Under the pieces are notes generated by a model. That model searched no databases. It had not been told where the DNA came from and worked only from the letters and a program-made list of their open reading frames with translations. This document shows, piece by piece, positions 8,698 through 17,203 of a stretch of DNA of 64,000 bases (position 1 is the first letter of the stretch; the number at the start of each line of letters is the position of its first letter). This DNA comes from Deltaproteobacteria bacterium (GTDB taxonomy: Bacteria > Desulfobacterota > Desulfarculia > JACQYL01). Position numbers and translations under genes: made by a program. The stretch is taken from contig JACQYL010000100.1 of NCBI GenBank assembly GCA_016208165.1, positions 1 through 64,000 on the forward strand. Direction: 5' to 3'.

Positions 8698-9671
8698 TGG
8701 CCCGGACGATCAGTTTTTTGCAGGCCCTCAATGAGGCCATGGCTGAGGAAATGCGTCGGGACCCGAGTGTCTTCGTGCTTGGGGAGGATGTTCGTATCGG
8801 CGCTTTTGGACAAACCGCCGGATTGGTCAAGGAGTTCGGAGAGGACAGGGTCCTGAACACCCCCATTGCTGAAAACGCCATTACCGGTGTTGCCATGGGG
8901 GCCGCCCTGAACGGTCAGCGCCCCATCCTGGAACTCATGTTTTGCGATTTCGCCATGCTGGCCATGGATCAGATCTGCAACCATATCGGCCAGTGGCGCT
9001 ATGTTACGGGAAACCAATATAGCGTTCCCATCACCATTCGAACCGCCGTGGGCGCGGGCTTCCGCATGGCTTACGGTCATTCCCAGTGCCTCGAATCGCA
9101 GCTTATTCAAGCTCCCGGCCTCATTCTGGTGGAGCCCTCCACGCCGTATGATGCAAAAGGACTCATGAAATCGGCCATTCGAAGTGATGATCCGGTGGTG
9201 TTCTTTGAGCACAAGAAACTGGTGCTGGGAGGCGTCCAAGGCGAGGTGCCTGACGGGGAGTACACCATCCCCTTCGGCGAGGCCGTTGTTCGGAAGCCGG
9301 GTAAAGATGTAACTGTGGTGGCTTTTGGGTTTATGGTTTACGAAGCATTGAATGCAGCCCAGGAGTTGGCGAAGGAGGGGATTGATATTGAGATCATCGA
9401 TCCCCGGACCATAGTCCCTTTGGACAGGGATACCATTTTCGAATCGGTAGAGAAAACAGGACGTTTAGTCACTGTCGAGGAGGGAAGGATAAGGGGCGGC
9501 TTGGGCGCCGAAATAGCGGCGCATGCGTGCGGGGATTATTTCTCGTTGCTCAAGGCTCCGGTGCAGAGGGTCGCCGCGCCCATGGTGCCCATTCCCGGGA
9601 GCCCCGTCTTGGAAGACCTTTACTTGCCCAACAAGGACTCCATCATGCGCGCCGTGAAGCGCACCCTCTAG
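8697..9671 (+). CDS. Thiamine diphosphate-dependent dehydrogenase E1 component, beta subunit
   Basis: A 324-residue transketolase-like beta subunit with the normal order of a pyrimidine-binding domain and a C-terminal transketolase domain. Typical segments are 'VFVLGEDVRIGAFGQTAGLVKEFG', 'RVLNTPIAENAITGVAMGAAL', 'ELMFCDFAMLAMDQICNH', 'DVTVVAFGFMVYEALNAA' and 'IEIIDPRTIVPLD'. It completes the E1 heterotetramer with the preceding gene, with which it shares a 1-nt TAATG overlap. A GC-rich stem-loop lies about 20 nt after the stop. No defects were seen. Confidence 0.9.
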   Translation: MARTISFLQALNEAMAEEMRRDPSVFVLGEDVRIGAFGQTAGLVKEFGEDRVLNTPIAENAITGVAMGAALNGQRPILELMFCDFAMLAMDQICNHIGQWRYVTGNQYSVPITIRTAVGAGFRMAYGHSQCLESQLIQAPGLILVEPSTPYDAKGLMKSAIRSDDPVVFFEHKKLVLGGVQGEVPDGEYTIPFGEAVVRKPGKDVTVVAFGFMVYEALNAAQELAKEGIDIEIIDPRTIVPLDRDTIFESVEKTGRLVTVEEGRIRGGLGAEIAAHACGDYFSLLKAPVQRVAAPMVPIPGSPVLEDLYLPNKDSIMRAVKRTL

Positions 9672-9688
9672 TCCTTGTCCAAAAGAAA

Positions 9689-9726
9689 CCGGGGCCCAAG
9701 CGGGCAATGAAGGTTTTGGGCCCCGG
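9689..9726 (+). terminator. GC-rich stem-loop after the E1 beta gene (weak terminator or RNA-processing hairpin)
   Basis: CCGGGGCCCAA at 9689-9699 pairs perfectly with TTGGGCCCCGG at 9716-9726 across a 16-nt loop. No T-run follows, so it is not a classical intrinsic terminator. It may attenuate or stabilise the transcript between E1 beta and the SDR gene. Confidence 0.45.
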
Positions 9727-9775
9727 CTCAACCCATCGACCGGCGCTTTACTAATCGCAAGTGAGGAGGGTGAAG

Positions 9776-10594
9776 ATGCGACTGCAGGATCAAGTGGCCA
9801 TCGTGACTGGTGGCGGGGGCGGCTTGGGAGAGGGCATCTGTCTTTGTCTGGCCAGAGAAGGCGCTCATGTTGTTGTGAGTGACCTCAAGCAAGATCTGGC
9901 GGAGAGGGTAACCCTCAAGGTGAAGGACATGGGCCGAAAGTCCATGTCCATCCGCACCGATGTGAGCGTCCCTGAACAGTGTGAAAAGCTCGTCAAGCAA
10001 ACCCTCAGTGAGATGGGCCGAATCGACATTCTGGTATGCGGGGCCGGTGTCGGGGGATTTGTCTTCCGGGGTGAGTCGGAGGAGCCGCCCATCCTGGAAA
10101 ATATCTCCGAAGAGGAATGGGATCTGACTGTTGACGTGAACCTCAAAGGTGTCTTTCTATGTAATCGGGCGGTCGCCCCGCATTTCAAGCAAAAGAAGAA
10201 AGGGAAAATCATCAATATTTCATCCGTCGCAGGCCGTAAAGGAATCGATTGGATCCCTCACTATTCGGCCACCAAGGCCGGTGTGATTGTTCTGACACAG
10301 GCCATTGCCCTTCAACTGGCTCCTTTTAACGTGAATGTGAACACGATCTGCCCCGGGGTCATCAGGACGCCCATGTGGGACACGGGCGCTAAGGTGCTGT
10401 CCCAATCCTATCCCCCGTTTAAGGGCATGAGCCCGGACGATGTCTTCAACGCGGTCGTCGAGAACATGATCCCCATGAGAAGGCCTCAAACGGCCGAGGA
10501 TATCGGGAACACCGTGGTTTTCTTGGCATCCGAAGAAGCCAGGGAGATTACAGGCCAGGCCATCAACGTGGATGGCGGGGCCATGTTTAATTGA
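9776..10594 (+). CDS. Short-chain dehydrogenase/reductase (SDR)
   Basis: A 272-residue classical SDR. The cofactor motif is 'TGGGGGLGEG' near residues 11-20, an acidic residue follows beta-2 ('VVVSDLKQD', favouring NAD), and the catalytic set includes 'NISSVAG' and 'YSATK'. It ends with the usual 'ITGQAINVDGGAMFN'. It oxidises or reduces a hydroxyl/keto group, plausibly an intermediate of the neighbouring dehydrogenase pathway. Start ATG 9776 follows GAGGAGG; the upstream GTG at 9761 is inside that site. It lies between the E1 and E2 genes, which suggests the SDR is part of the same pathway rather than a passenger. Confidence 0.88.
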   Translation: MRLQDQVAIVTGGGGGLGEGICLCLAREGAHVVVSDLKQDLAERVTLKVKDMGRKSMSIRTDVSVPEQCEKLVKQTLSEMGRIDILVCGAGVGGFVFRGESEEPPILENISEEEWDLTVDVNLKGVFLCNRAVAPHFKQKKKGKIINISSVAGRKGIDWIPHYSATKAGVIVLTQAIALQLAPFNVNVNTICPGVIRTPMWDTGAKVLSQSYPPFKGMSPDDVFNAVVENMIPMRRPQTAEDIGNTVVFLASEEAREITGQAINVDGGAMFN

Positions 10595-10697
10595 ACCCGA
10601 ACAGGGAGCCACAGACCCCGCTTGCGGCCCTTTTTGAAGAGGCGGGACCGCGACTTGGTTCGCACGTAAACATAACTTGGAGAGGAATATTTGGGAA

Positions 10698-11792
10698 ATG
10701 GTTACACCGATTTTAGTGCCGAAGCTGGGAATGACCCAATCCGATATTACGGTGGTGAAGTGGCTGAAGGGAGATGGGGAATCCCTCGAAAAGGGGGAGC
10801 CGGTTGTTGTCATCGAAACGGCCAAGGTAACCTATGAAATTGAGACACCGGCGTCCGGAATGGTGTTCGCACTGAAGAAGGTTAAGGACAAGGTGAAGAT
10901 CGGGGAGACCCTGGGTGTTGTGTCCGACAGCAGGGAGGAATTTGAAGCGTATGGAAAGACCCTGAAGGAGGAACCAAGATCCGAAGCGGGCGGCTTTTTT
11001 GACGAGCCCGAGGAAGAGTGGGGCATCCGATTATCTTTTGAGGAACGTATGGAGGAAGGGCGCGCCGTACCCCAGGCCGCCGCGGATTTGGGTGACCGGG
11101 TCGTTCTTGACAGGATCCCTTTTATCGGAATGCGCCGGACCATAGCCGACAACCTCGTCTCGAGCCTTCAGACAGGCGCCCAGTTGACCGTTGTTACGGA
11201 GGTCGACATGACGGAAGTCGCTCAATTCAGGAAGGAGTTCATGTTGGACCGTCCCGGGGAACGGATTACCTTTGTTGATCTGCTCGTCAAGCTGCTTGCT
11301 TCCGTTCTCAAAGAGTTTCCCGTTATGAACTCGACTATTATACAGGACGAGATCATTTGCTGGGGAGAATATCATATCGGTGTGGCCGTGGCCCTTGAAA
11401 ACGGACTGGTGGTGCCGGTGGTGCGAAATGCAGATCAAAAAAGCCTCGTTGCCGTCAGCCGGGAGATCAAAAGGCTGGCTGAAAAAGCGCGGCGCAACGA
11501 ACTGCAGCCGGATCAATATCAAGGCGGGACTTTTACGCTCAGTAGTGGGGGCAATGTGGATGTGGATTTTATGACACCCATCATCAACCCCCCGCAAAAC
11601 GCCATCATCGGTATCGGTAAAATAGCCCCCAAGCCTGCCGTCTATCGGAATGAGCTGGCCATCCGAACCATGACGCATCTTTGCCTGACCCACGATCACA
11701 GAGTAATCGACGGTGTTCCCGCCGCCGGTTTCCTGGGAAGATTGAAACGGGTTATCGAGCAACCGGAGCTCTTCCGGCGAATCCTCAAATGA
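10698..11792 (+). CDS. Dihydrolipoamide acyltransferase (E2) with one lipoyl domain and no obvious subunit-binding domain
   Basis: The N-terminal lipoyl domain covers about residues 1-80 and carries the lipoylation Lys in 'IETAKVTYEIETPASG'. A charged linker follows, and the acyltransferase catalytic domain runs from about residue 135 to the end with the active-site motif 'HDHRVIDGVPAAGF'. The normal peripheral subunit-binding domain (about 35 residues, of the type 'SPAARRLARELGID') cannot be recognised in the linker. If truly missing, E1/E3 docking must differ. The protein transfers the acyl group from E1 to CoA. Start 10698 is supported by GGAGAGG at 10679-10685; an in-frame TTG at 10677 is less likely. 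About 100 nt separate it from the SDR gene. Confidence 0.85.
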   Translation: MVTPILVPKLGMTQSDITVVKWLKGDGESLEKGEPVVVIETAKVTYEIETPASGMVFALKKVKDKVKIGETLGVVSDSREEFEAYGKTLKEEPRSEAGGFFDEPEEEWGIRLSFEERMEEGRAVPQAAADLGDRVVLDRIPFIGMRRTIADNLVSSLQTGAQLTVVTEVDMTEVAQFRKEFMLDRPGERITFVDLLVKLLASVLKEFPVMNSTIIQDEIICWGEYHIGVAVALENGLVVPVVRNADQKSLVAVSREIKRLAEKARRNELQPDQYQGGTFTLSSGGNVDVDFMTPIINPPQNAIIGIGKIAPKPAVYRNELAIRTMTHLCLTHDHRVIDGVPAAGFLGRLKRVIEQPELFRRILK

Positions 11793-11909
11793 TCTTGAAG
11801 ATAGTATCCGGGAGTTATGTCTGATGCCTTTTGTCCCCGCTACCGGTCTGGAGTGTGGGGTGAAGTAAGCATATGCCGGGATAAACCGGCATTTGAGGAG
11901 TCCATAAAT

Positions 11910-13331
11910 ATGGCAGAGAACGAGTGCGACTTGCTGGTGGTCGGAGGAGGTCCGGGCGGATACACGGCGGCCATCCGCGGGGCTCAAAAAGGATTGAAGA
12001 CAGTCCTTGTAGAGAAAGGCTCCCTCGGTGGAACCTGCCTCAATCGGGGCTGCGTGCCGACAAAAAGCCTTCTGCAAGACACGGGTATGATTACGGCCGT
12101 GCGCACGTGCCGTTTCTTGAAGGGTGACATGAAAATAAGCGTTCAGCGCATCGCCGAACGCAAAGGGTTGGTGGTGGAGGGATCACGTCAGTGGGTTCGA
12201 AATGTTCTCTCGGGAAACGGCGTCGCCACCATGCTCGGTAAGGCGTCTTTCAACGGTCCCAAGACGCTGAAAGTGGAGGCGACGGACGGAAGCACAAAAG
12301 AGATCGGCGCCTCAAAGATCGTACTGGCCACAGGCGCCGTGGAGGACTACGGCGCCGGACTTCAAGTTGACGGACAAAACATCTGTTCCACGGATGACGC
12401 CCTGTCCCTCAAATCGATCCCCCGACGTTTGGCCGTAGTGGGTGCAGGAAACAGGGGCGTGGAATTCGCCTCCATATACCGCAACCTGGGCGTCAGTGTC
12501 GTGCTCATAGAAAAAGACAAACGGGTGTTGCCTCGTCTGCATCCGGAACTGGCGGACCGTTATAAGAAAGCCTTACTGGACCGCAAGATAGGGGTCCTGA
12601 CACGGACCACAGTGTTGGAAGCACATGAATCGCCTGACGTTGGAGTAACATTGACTCTGGAAGGGGAGAAGGGCCGTCATGAAGTTCAGGTCGATAAAGT
12701 CCTCCTCACCGGGCATAGGCATCCTCGATATGAAGGATTGGGTCTGGCTTCGGCGGGCTTGTCTCCAGTGGACAGGGTGGTGGAACATGACGCGGCTTTG
12801 GAGACGGCCGTTGAGGGTATTTATGTGATCGGCGACGCGGCCGGTCCCCCTTATTATGCGCACAAGGCCATTTCGCACGCCTTGGTGGCGGTGGACCATA
12901 TCCTTGGCAACAAGGATTCTCACGAATCTCTTTTCGTGCCGAACTGCATCTACGGTGATCCGGAGGTCGCTACAGTGGGCCTGACAGAGGAACAAGCCCT
13001 GAAGGCAGGTCGGTCCGTGAGGGTCGGGGAGTTTCATTTTGTGGGCAACGGGCGCGCCGGCACCATGGGCGTGGATCAAGGCCTCGTTCTGATGGTCTCA
13101 GATTCGAAAACCAGGGAAATTCTGGGCGTTCACATCATGGGACCGCAGGCTACCGAGCTCATCTCACTGGCAACCATGGCGATGCAAAACGGGATTGATT
13201 TGGAAGGCATCAAAAAGACCGTCTTTGCCCATCCAACACTGGCGGAGACCTTTTTTGAGGCTGCTTTGGCCACAGACGGAGAAGCCATCCATCTGTTGGT
13301 AAACGGTGAAAGGCATGAGCCCGGAGATTAG
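11910..13331 (+). CDS. lpdA: Dihydrolipoamide dehydrogenase (E3)
   Basis: This 473-residue FAD-dependent disulfide oxidoreductase starts 'MAENECDLLVVGGGPGGYTAAI' (FAD-binding GxGxxG). The redox-active disulfide lies in 'GGTCLNRGCVPTKSLL' near residues 37-52, a second dinucleotide fold is at 'LAVVGAGNRGVEFASIY', and the C-terminal dimerisation domain ends with the active-site 'HPTLAETFFEAA'. The His of the usual HPH pair is kept as 'AHPTLAE'. It reoxidises the lipoyl group of E2 and produces NADH. Start 11910 is preceded by GAGGAG; an upstream in-frame ATG at 11817 would add 31 residues that do not fit the family. It closes the E1-E2-E3 set. Confidence 0.92.
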   Translation: MAENECDLLVVGGGPGGYTAAIRGAQKGLKTVLVEKGSLGGTCLNRGCVPTKSLLQDTGMITAVRTCRFLKGDMKISVQRIAERKGLVVEGSRQWVRNVLSGNGVATMLGKASFNGPKTLKVEATDGSTKEIGASKIVLATGAVEDYGAGLQVDGQNICSTDDALSLKSIPRRLAVVGAGNRGVEFASIYRNLGVSVVLIEKDKRVLPRLHPELADRYKKALLDRKIGVLTRTTVLEAHESPDVGVTLTLEGEKGRHEVQVDKVLLTGHRHPRYEGLGLASAGLSPVDRVVEHDAALETAVEGIYVIGDAAGPPYYAHKAISHALVAVDHILGNKDSHESLFVPNCIYGDPEVATVGLTEEQALKAGRSVRVGEFHFVGNGRAGTMGVDQGLVLMVSDSKTREILGVHIMGPQATELISLATMAMQNGIDLEGIKKTVFAHPTLAETFFEAALATDGEAIHLLVNGERHEPGD

Positions 13332-13376
13332 TACAGACCCGCCCTTTCGTTCTCGGGCACTGAAACGGAGGTTTAT

Positions 13377-13829
13377 ATGGAAGGAGCGGACATGGACAAG
13401 GCAACACCATTTATCGGGGCGTGGAAACTGGTATCCTTCATCATGCACGGGCGACAGGGGGAGACCGCCCATCTGTTGGGAGAGGACCCCCAAGGCCTGA
13501 TCGTATACCACGAATGCGGATACATGTCGGCTCAGTTGGCGAATCCGTCGGTCCCAAAATTCGCCGACGACAACCAGTGGCTGGGCGCTCCCGAAGAGAT
13601 CAAGGCCGCGTTCGAGGGCTTTGTTTCCTACTATGGGACGTACTCCATAAGCGAGGAGAGCAAGACCGTCACTCACCACGTGGAGGTGAGCCTGTTTCCC
13701 AACTGGGTGGGTCAGGACCAGGTTCGTTTTTACGATTTTTCCGGGAATCGTTTGACGTTGTCCACCGGTTCCCTGCGGATCGGGGACCAGGAATGGTCGG
13801 CCGTGCTGGTGTGGGAGCGCATCGGCTAA
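13377..13829 (+). CDS. Lipocalin-like domain protein
   Basis: A 150-residue protein of the bacterial lipocalin-like (lipocalin_5) type. It shows the features of that family: 'FIGAWKLVSF' at the start, 'DPQGLIVYHECGYMSAQL', 'SYYGTYSISEESKTVTHHVEVSLFPNW' and the final strand 'LVWER'. No signal peptide is visible, so it is probably cytosolic. Members are often encoded beside degradation enzymes and are thought to bind small hydrophobic ligands, but no reaction is established. ATG 13377 has GGAGG 5 nt upstream. It follows the E3 gene by 45 nt and is likely the last gene of the catabolic operon. Confidence 0.75.
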   Translation: MEGADMDKATPFIGAWKLVSFIMHGRQGETAHLLGEDPQGLIVYHECGYMSAQLANPSVPKFADDNQWLGAPEEIKAAFEGFVSYYGTYSISEESKTVTHHVEVSLFPNWVGQDQVRFYDFSGNRLTLSTGSLRIGDQEWSAVLVWERIG

Positions 13830-14051
13830 GCGAAACGGGCTTCCGATTTCGGTTGGGCGGGTCACGGCATATCGGATCCGACATAGATGGGAGCTCGCAG
13901 TAAGCGCATCGCGAGGTATCGGGTTTTCCGGACCGCTCTACAAACGGTCCTGATGGCCGTGAGTCAAGGTTGGAAATGGGGTAAAGTCTATTCTCTCCAG
14001 CCTGCACTAACGGTCGGCCCCTTTGTGCATGCCTCCTTTATTCAATCAGAC

Positions 14052-14080
14052 TTGATACTAGAATCCTCAACCTGTAAGCT
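14052..14080 (+). promoter_or_regulatory. Candidate sigma-70 promoter for the restriction-modification genes
   Basis: TTGATA (14052-14057) and TAAGCT (14075-14080) are spaced by 17 nt in a locally AT-rich stretch, 39 nt before the methyltransferase ATG. By inspection only. Confidence 0.4.
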
Positions 14081-14118
14081 TACTCAAATATTGATGATAA
14101 CCCCGCATCGAGGAACGA

Positions 14119-14979
14119 ATGGGCAGAGACCTTACGGAGGCCTACCAGAGACTGATTTTTGATCCCCGCCCGCCCGGTTGTGAGATCATCGTCGGCGACG
14201 CCCTTTCCGTTTTGACCGGCTTTCCGTCTAATACTTTCCGATGTTGTGTGACGAGCCCACCCTACTGGGGACTGAGGGACTACGGCATACCCAACCAGAT
14301 TGGTTCGGAATTCCATCTGAACGATTATATTGATCATCTCACAAAGGTCTTTGAAGAGACGAGAAGAGTCCTCACTGAAGACGGGACGTTTTGGCTGAAC
14401 ATTGGAGACTCCTACACAAGCGGAAACCGGACCTGGCGGGCGGAAGACAAGAAAAACCCTGCCCGTAGCATGAGGTATCGGCCGCCCACACCAGAGGGAT
14501 TGAAGCCAAAGGATCTTATCGGCGTTCCCTGGCGAATCGCTTTTGCCCTCCAGGAAGCAGGGTGGTATTTACGTTCGGACATAATCTGGTACAAACCGAA
14601 CTGTCAGCCGGAATCCGTAAAGGATAGACCGACCCGGGCGCATGAGTATGTGTTCATGTTCTCAAAATCCGAGAAGTATCTGTATAACTACGAAGCTGTG
14701 AGAGAGCAGGCAAATTCACACGGTGGACGGCGAAATCGGCGTTCGGTCTGGGCAATTAATACGATCGGATACCCCGGCGCCCATTTTGCCACGTTCCCGC
14801 CGGAATTGGTCGAGCCCTGCGTACTCGCCGGTTCAAACCCCGGCGATCGTGTCCTCGATCCCTTCTTCGGCTCAGGAACGGTGGGAGAGGTCTGCTTAAG
14901 GCTGGGCCGAAAGTTCACTGGAATCGAGCTGAAAGAGGCGTATGCATCGCTCGCCAGAAGGCGACTGAAGTGGCAATGA
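14119..14979 (+). CDS. Site-specific DNA methyltransferase, probably N4-cytosine, of a type II R-M system
   Basis: A 286-residue S-adenosylmethionine-dependent DNA methyltransferase of the N4/N6 superfamily, beta arrangement. The catalytic motif IV 'TSPPYWG' is near the N-terminus (residues 45-51) and motif I 'DPFFGSGT' is near residues 247-254. The SPPY form is typical of N4-cytosine enzymes. It protects the host from the nuclease encoded immediately downstream, whose ATG overlaps this stop as ATGA. The target sequence cannot be read directly; the nuclease family suggests CCCGGG. The pair sits alone between the catabolic and molybdate genes and looks like a horizontally acquired cassette. 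Confidence 0.85.
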   Translation: MGRDLTEAYQRLIFDPRPPGCEIIVGDALSVLTGFPSNTFRCCVTSPPYWGLRDYGIPNQIGSEFHLNDYIDHLTKVFEETRRVLTEDGTFWLNIGDSYTSGNRTWRAEDKKNPARSMRYRPPTPEGLKPKDLIGVPWRIAFALQEAGWYLRSDIIWYKPNCQPESVKDRPTRAHEYVFMFSKSEKYLYNYEAVREQANSHGGRRNRRSVWAINTIGYPGAHFATFPPELVEPCVLAGSNPGDRVLDPFFGSGTVGEVCLRLGRKFTGIELKEAYASLARRRLKWQ

Positions 14980-15956
14980 CCGCGAGGCGTTCCGATAAGC
15001 AACGAGCACTCCCTGTGGTGGAGCCGAATCTCCAGATTTCCTTCTATTTCAGGCTCCAGGAGATCAGGGAGCTTTACCTGCATAAGGCCCTGAAAGACAC
15101 CATCAAAACGCTGGACATCGCTCGCCTTGACCGGCAGCTTTCCATGTATGTCGAGCCCGGACGTCTGAAACAAGTGGCTTCCTTTGGTTTGCGGGGAGAG
15201 GTGTTGTTTCCGGTTCCCTATATACTGGAAACAAACCCTTTTCTGTTGGGTTACTATAGGCTCCTCATAGGCATGTCCCAAAAGGAGTTTTACAGCAAGG
15301 GGCCGTTCGGGAGGTTTAAGCGGCTGGAGGAGAGGGGGACCCTCACTGATTCCTTGAAAACCGAGCTTCCTGCCCTGTGTGCCAGCCTCACTAAGAGCGC
15401 GGAATTGCTGGTTGAAAACATAGACGAGATCTCTATCTCCATCATCCATGATCTCCAATTACTCACGTTAGGACCCCAACTGAGAGGTGGTGCGAATACA
15501 AAGATAGGACAGGAATCTTCGAAAGAGGTCTTCGTTCTCATAAAACAGTTGGTTTCCCCCTACCTGAAAGAGGCTACCGAGCGCACGATTCTCATTGAGA
15601 ATGATTCTCGAAGAAAGGTCCTGATCGAGTTCTTTAGCGATCCGGACGTAAGAATTACCGAAAAACTACAATCCGGCATCAGGCCGCTGGTCTCAATGGA
15701 AATAAAAGGCGGCAGGGACGTTTCGAACATCCATAACCGAGTAGGAGAAGCGGAGAAGAGCCATCAGAAAGCACGGAACCGTGGTTTTTTCGAGTTTTGG
15801 ACGATAATTAGAGTCGATGCCAACGCTGAAATGGTTAAACGTGAATCCCCGACAACCAGCCACTTTTTTCACCTCGATCGCATCATGGACGTAACCACCC
15901 AAGAGCACGCTCAGTTTCGAGATTTGCTCGGCTCCCTGATGGGAATAAGGATTTAG
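14976..15956 (+). CDS. Type II restriction endonuclease, XcyI-like (putative CCCGGG specificity)
   Basis: A 326-residue protein directly downstream of, and overlapping (ATGA), the DNA methyltransferase. It has a PD-(D/E)xK nuclease signature: 'DPDVR' near residue 222, then 'MEIKGG' (E242, K244). A conserved-looking tract 'NRVGEAEKSHQKARNRG' follows, and an earlier tract reads 'GYYRLLIGMSQKEFYSKGPFGRFK'. From memory these features resemble the XcyI/Cfr9I-type restriction enzymes that cut CCCGGG; no database search was possible. The window itself keeps many CCCGGG sites. An upstream GTG at 14970 could add two residues. The assignment as a restriction enzyme is firm from motif and position; the specificity is inference. 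Confidence 0.72.
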   Translation: MTARRSDKQRALPVVEPNLQISFYFRLQEIRELYLHKALKDTIKTLDIARLDRQLSMYVEPGRLKQVASFGLRGEVLFPVPYILETNPFLLGYYRLLIGMSQKEFYSKGPFGRFKRLEERGTLTDSLKTELPALCASLTKSAELLVENIDEISISIIHDLQLLTLGPQLRGGANTKIGQESSKEVFVLIKQLVSPYLKEATERTILIENDSRRKVLIEFFSDPDVRITEKLQSGIRPLVSMEIKGGRDVSNIHNRVGEAEKSHQKARNRGFFEFWTIIRVDANAEMVKRESPTTSHFFHLDRIMDVTTQEHAQFRDLLGSLMGIRI

Positions 15957-16114
15957 GCCATGGACTGTTATCGCATCTCTTCTTGATGTGGGACGCGACG
16001 ATGAACCACGCTTTACCCGCAAATCCACCCAAAGAGCGCTATAGCACCTTCCCGGAGTTCGGACAAAAAGTCACTTTGTCACTCCCGGTCCGATCAGGCA
16101 TGTGTTTTTCGCCT

Positions 16115-17053
16115 TCAGGCATGGCCTGAATCAGGAATGAGTTCGGCAATCACTTTGCCGGTGACCGAGCCGTCGTAGCCGGGAAGGGTGTCGATCTCTC
16201 TGCGCAGGGCCGCGGATTGAAGGACATCCAGAAGGATCCGGATCGTGGGATGACGGCTCAGGTCGTTTGGTATGACCAGGTCGCAGCGGACATTCGTGAT
16301 GGGAACGAAACCCAAACCGTAGGCTTCGGCAATGGCTCTCAGACCCAGGGCGGCGTCCGCCACGTTACAGGCAATGCGATAAGCGCCTTCGCGGTGCGAG
16401 GTGACCTGGTTGCGATAACCGTTAACGGCATCCACAGGGATGCCGGCGCGCTGCAAGAGGTCGTCCAGCAGCACTCGCAGTGCGGCCCCCGGCTCGCGAT
16501 TGACGAAACGCACCATGGGCCGGGCCAGGTCGGCGACCGTTCGAACGCCTAGAGGATTGCCTTTGGCTACCATGAGGCCCTCCTCCAACAGGGAGAAACC
16601 CAGGACCCGACCGCTTACTCCGGCCAGCTTCCGACCGGCCGTCACCACGTTGGATTCGGCACTGCCCGTGTTATGAAGGTGGGTGCCGGCCACGTGCGCA
16701 ACGCCTTCGGCCAGGCCCTCGAGGGCCCGATGGCTCGAAGCGAACCGGCAGTGAACGCGCGCATCGGGGGCCAGGCGGGAGATATGTTGGCCGAGGATTT
16801 CAAAGGCCGGGTCGCAACCCATCAAAATAATCGTTTTTTCCGCCTGTTCCACGAAGAGGTCTTCCACCCGGCAACCGAAGAGGCGAGCCAATCTCAAAGC
16901 GATGGCCGTGTTGGGCAGATAGCGCCCGGATTCGATATCGTAAATGGCCTGACGCCGGACGTCCACCTTTTCGGCGAGTTCTTCCTGAGACCACTCCTTG
17001 GTCAGACGGTACGCTTTAACATGGCATGCGAAGCCGCTTTTGGGTCGGGCCAC
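16115..17053 (-). CDS. XRE-family regulator fused to a periplasmic-binding-protein-like domain (probable molybdate regulator)
   Basis: A 312-residue one-component regulator. An XRE helix-turn-helix occupies about residues 14-65 ('EWSQEELAEKVDVRRQAIYDIESGRY'). A PBP-like ligand domain follows to the end, with the stretch 'AGVSGRVLGFSLLEEGLMVAKGNP' and the late 'AALGLRAIAEAYGLGFVPI' typical of molybdate-type substrate-binding domains found in such regulators. It is divergent from modABC and shares an intergenic promoter region with it, so it probably senses molybdate or a similar oxyanion and controls both. The ligand is inferred from context. No defects were seen. Confidence 0.8.
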   Translation of the reverse strand: MARPKSGFACHVKAYRLTKEWSQEELAEKVDVRRQAIYDIESGRYLPNTAIALRLARLFGCRVEDLFVEQAEKTIILMGCDPAFEILGQHISRLAPDARVHCRFASSHRALEGLAEGVAHVAGTHLHNTGSAESNVVTAGRKLAGVSGRVLGFSLLEEGLMVAKGNPLGVRTVADLARPMVRFVNREPGAALRVLLDDLLQRAGIPVDAVNGYRNQVTSHREGAYRIACNVADAALGLRAIAEAYGLGFVPITNVRCDLVIPNDLSRHPTIRILLDVLQSAALRREIDTLPGYDGSVTGKVIAELIPDSGHA

Positions 17054-17099
17054 AGACGGCCTCCTTTCTACGATCTTCCATTCATCTCTAAAAAAGAGA

Positions 17100-17138
17100 T
17101 TGACGGCTTGTATAGCATATGTAATTAAATCACGTCAA
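17100..17138. promoter_or_regulatory. Overlapping divergent promoters between the XRE regulator and modA
   Basis: On the minus strand TTGACG (complement of 17133-17138) and TATACA (complement of 17109-17114) are 18 nt apart. On the plus strand TTGACG (17100-17105) and TAATTA (17122-17127) are 16 nt apart. The two TTGACG boxes form an inverted repeat, so the promoters face each other and occupy the same DNA. Mutual exclusion or a shared operator is possible. Confidence 0.45.
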
Positions 17139-17203
17139 ATATCGTTTTAAAGAGACAATCCTTCGGGCATTTCCTTCTCGGAAGGACTAGTCAGAGGTTA
17201 CGA

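Noticed and set aside
13887-14162. A small controller gene before the restriction-modification pair
   Set aside because: The 91-codon frame has no helix-turn-helix pattern and overlaps the methyltransferase start and its promoter.
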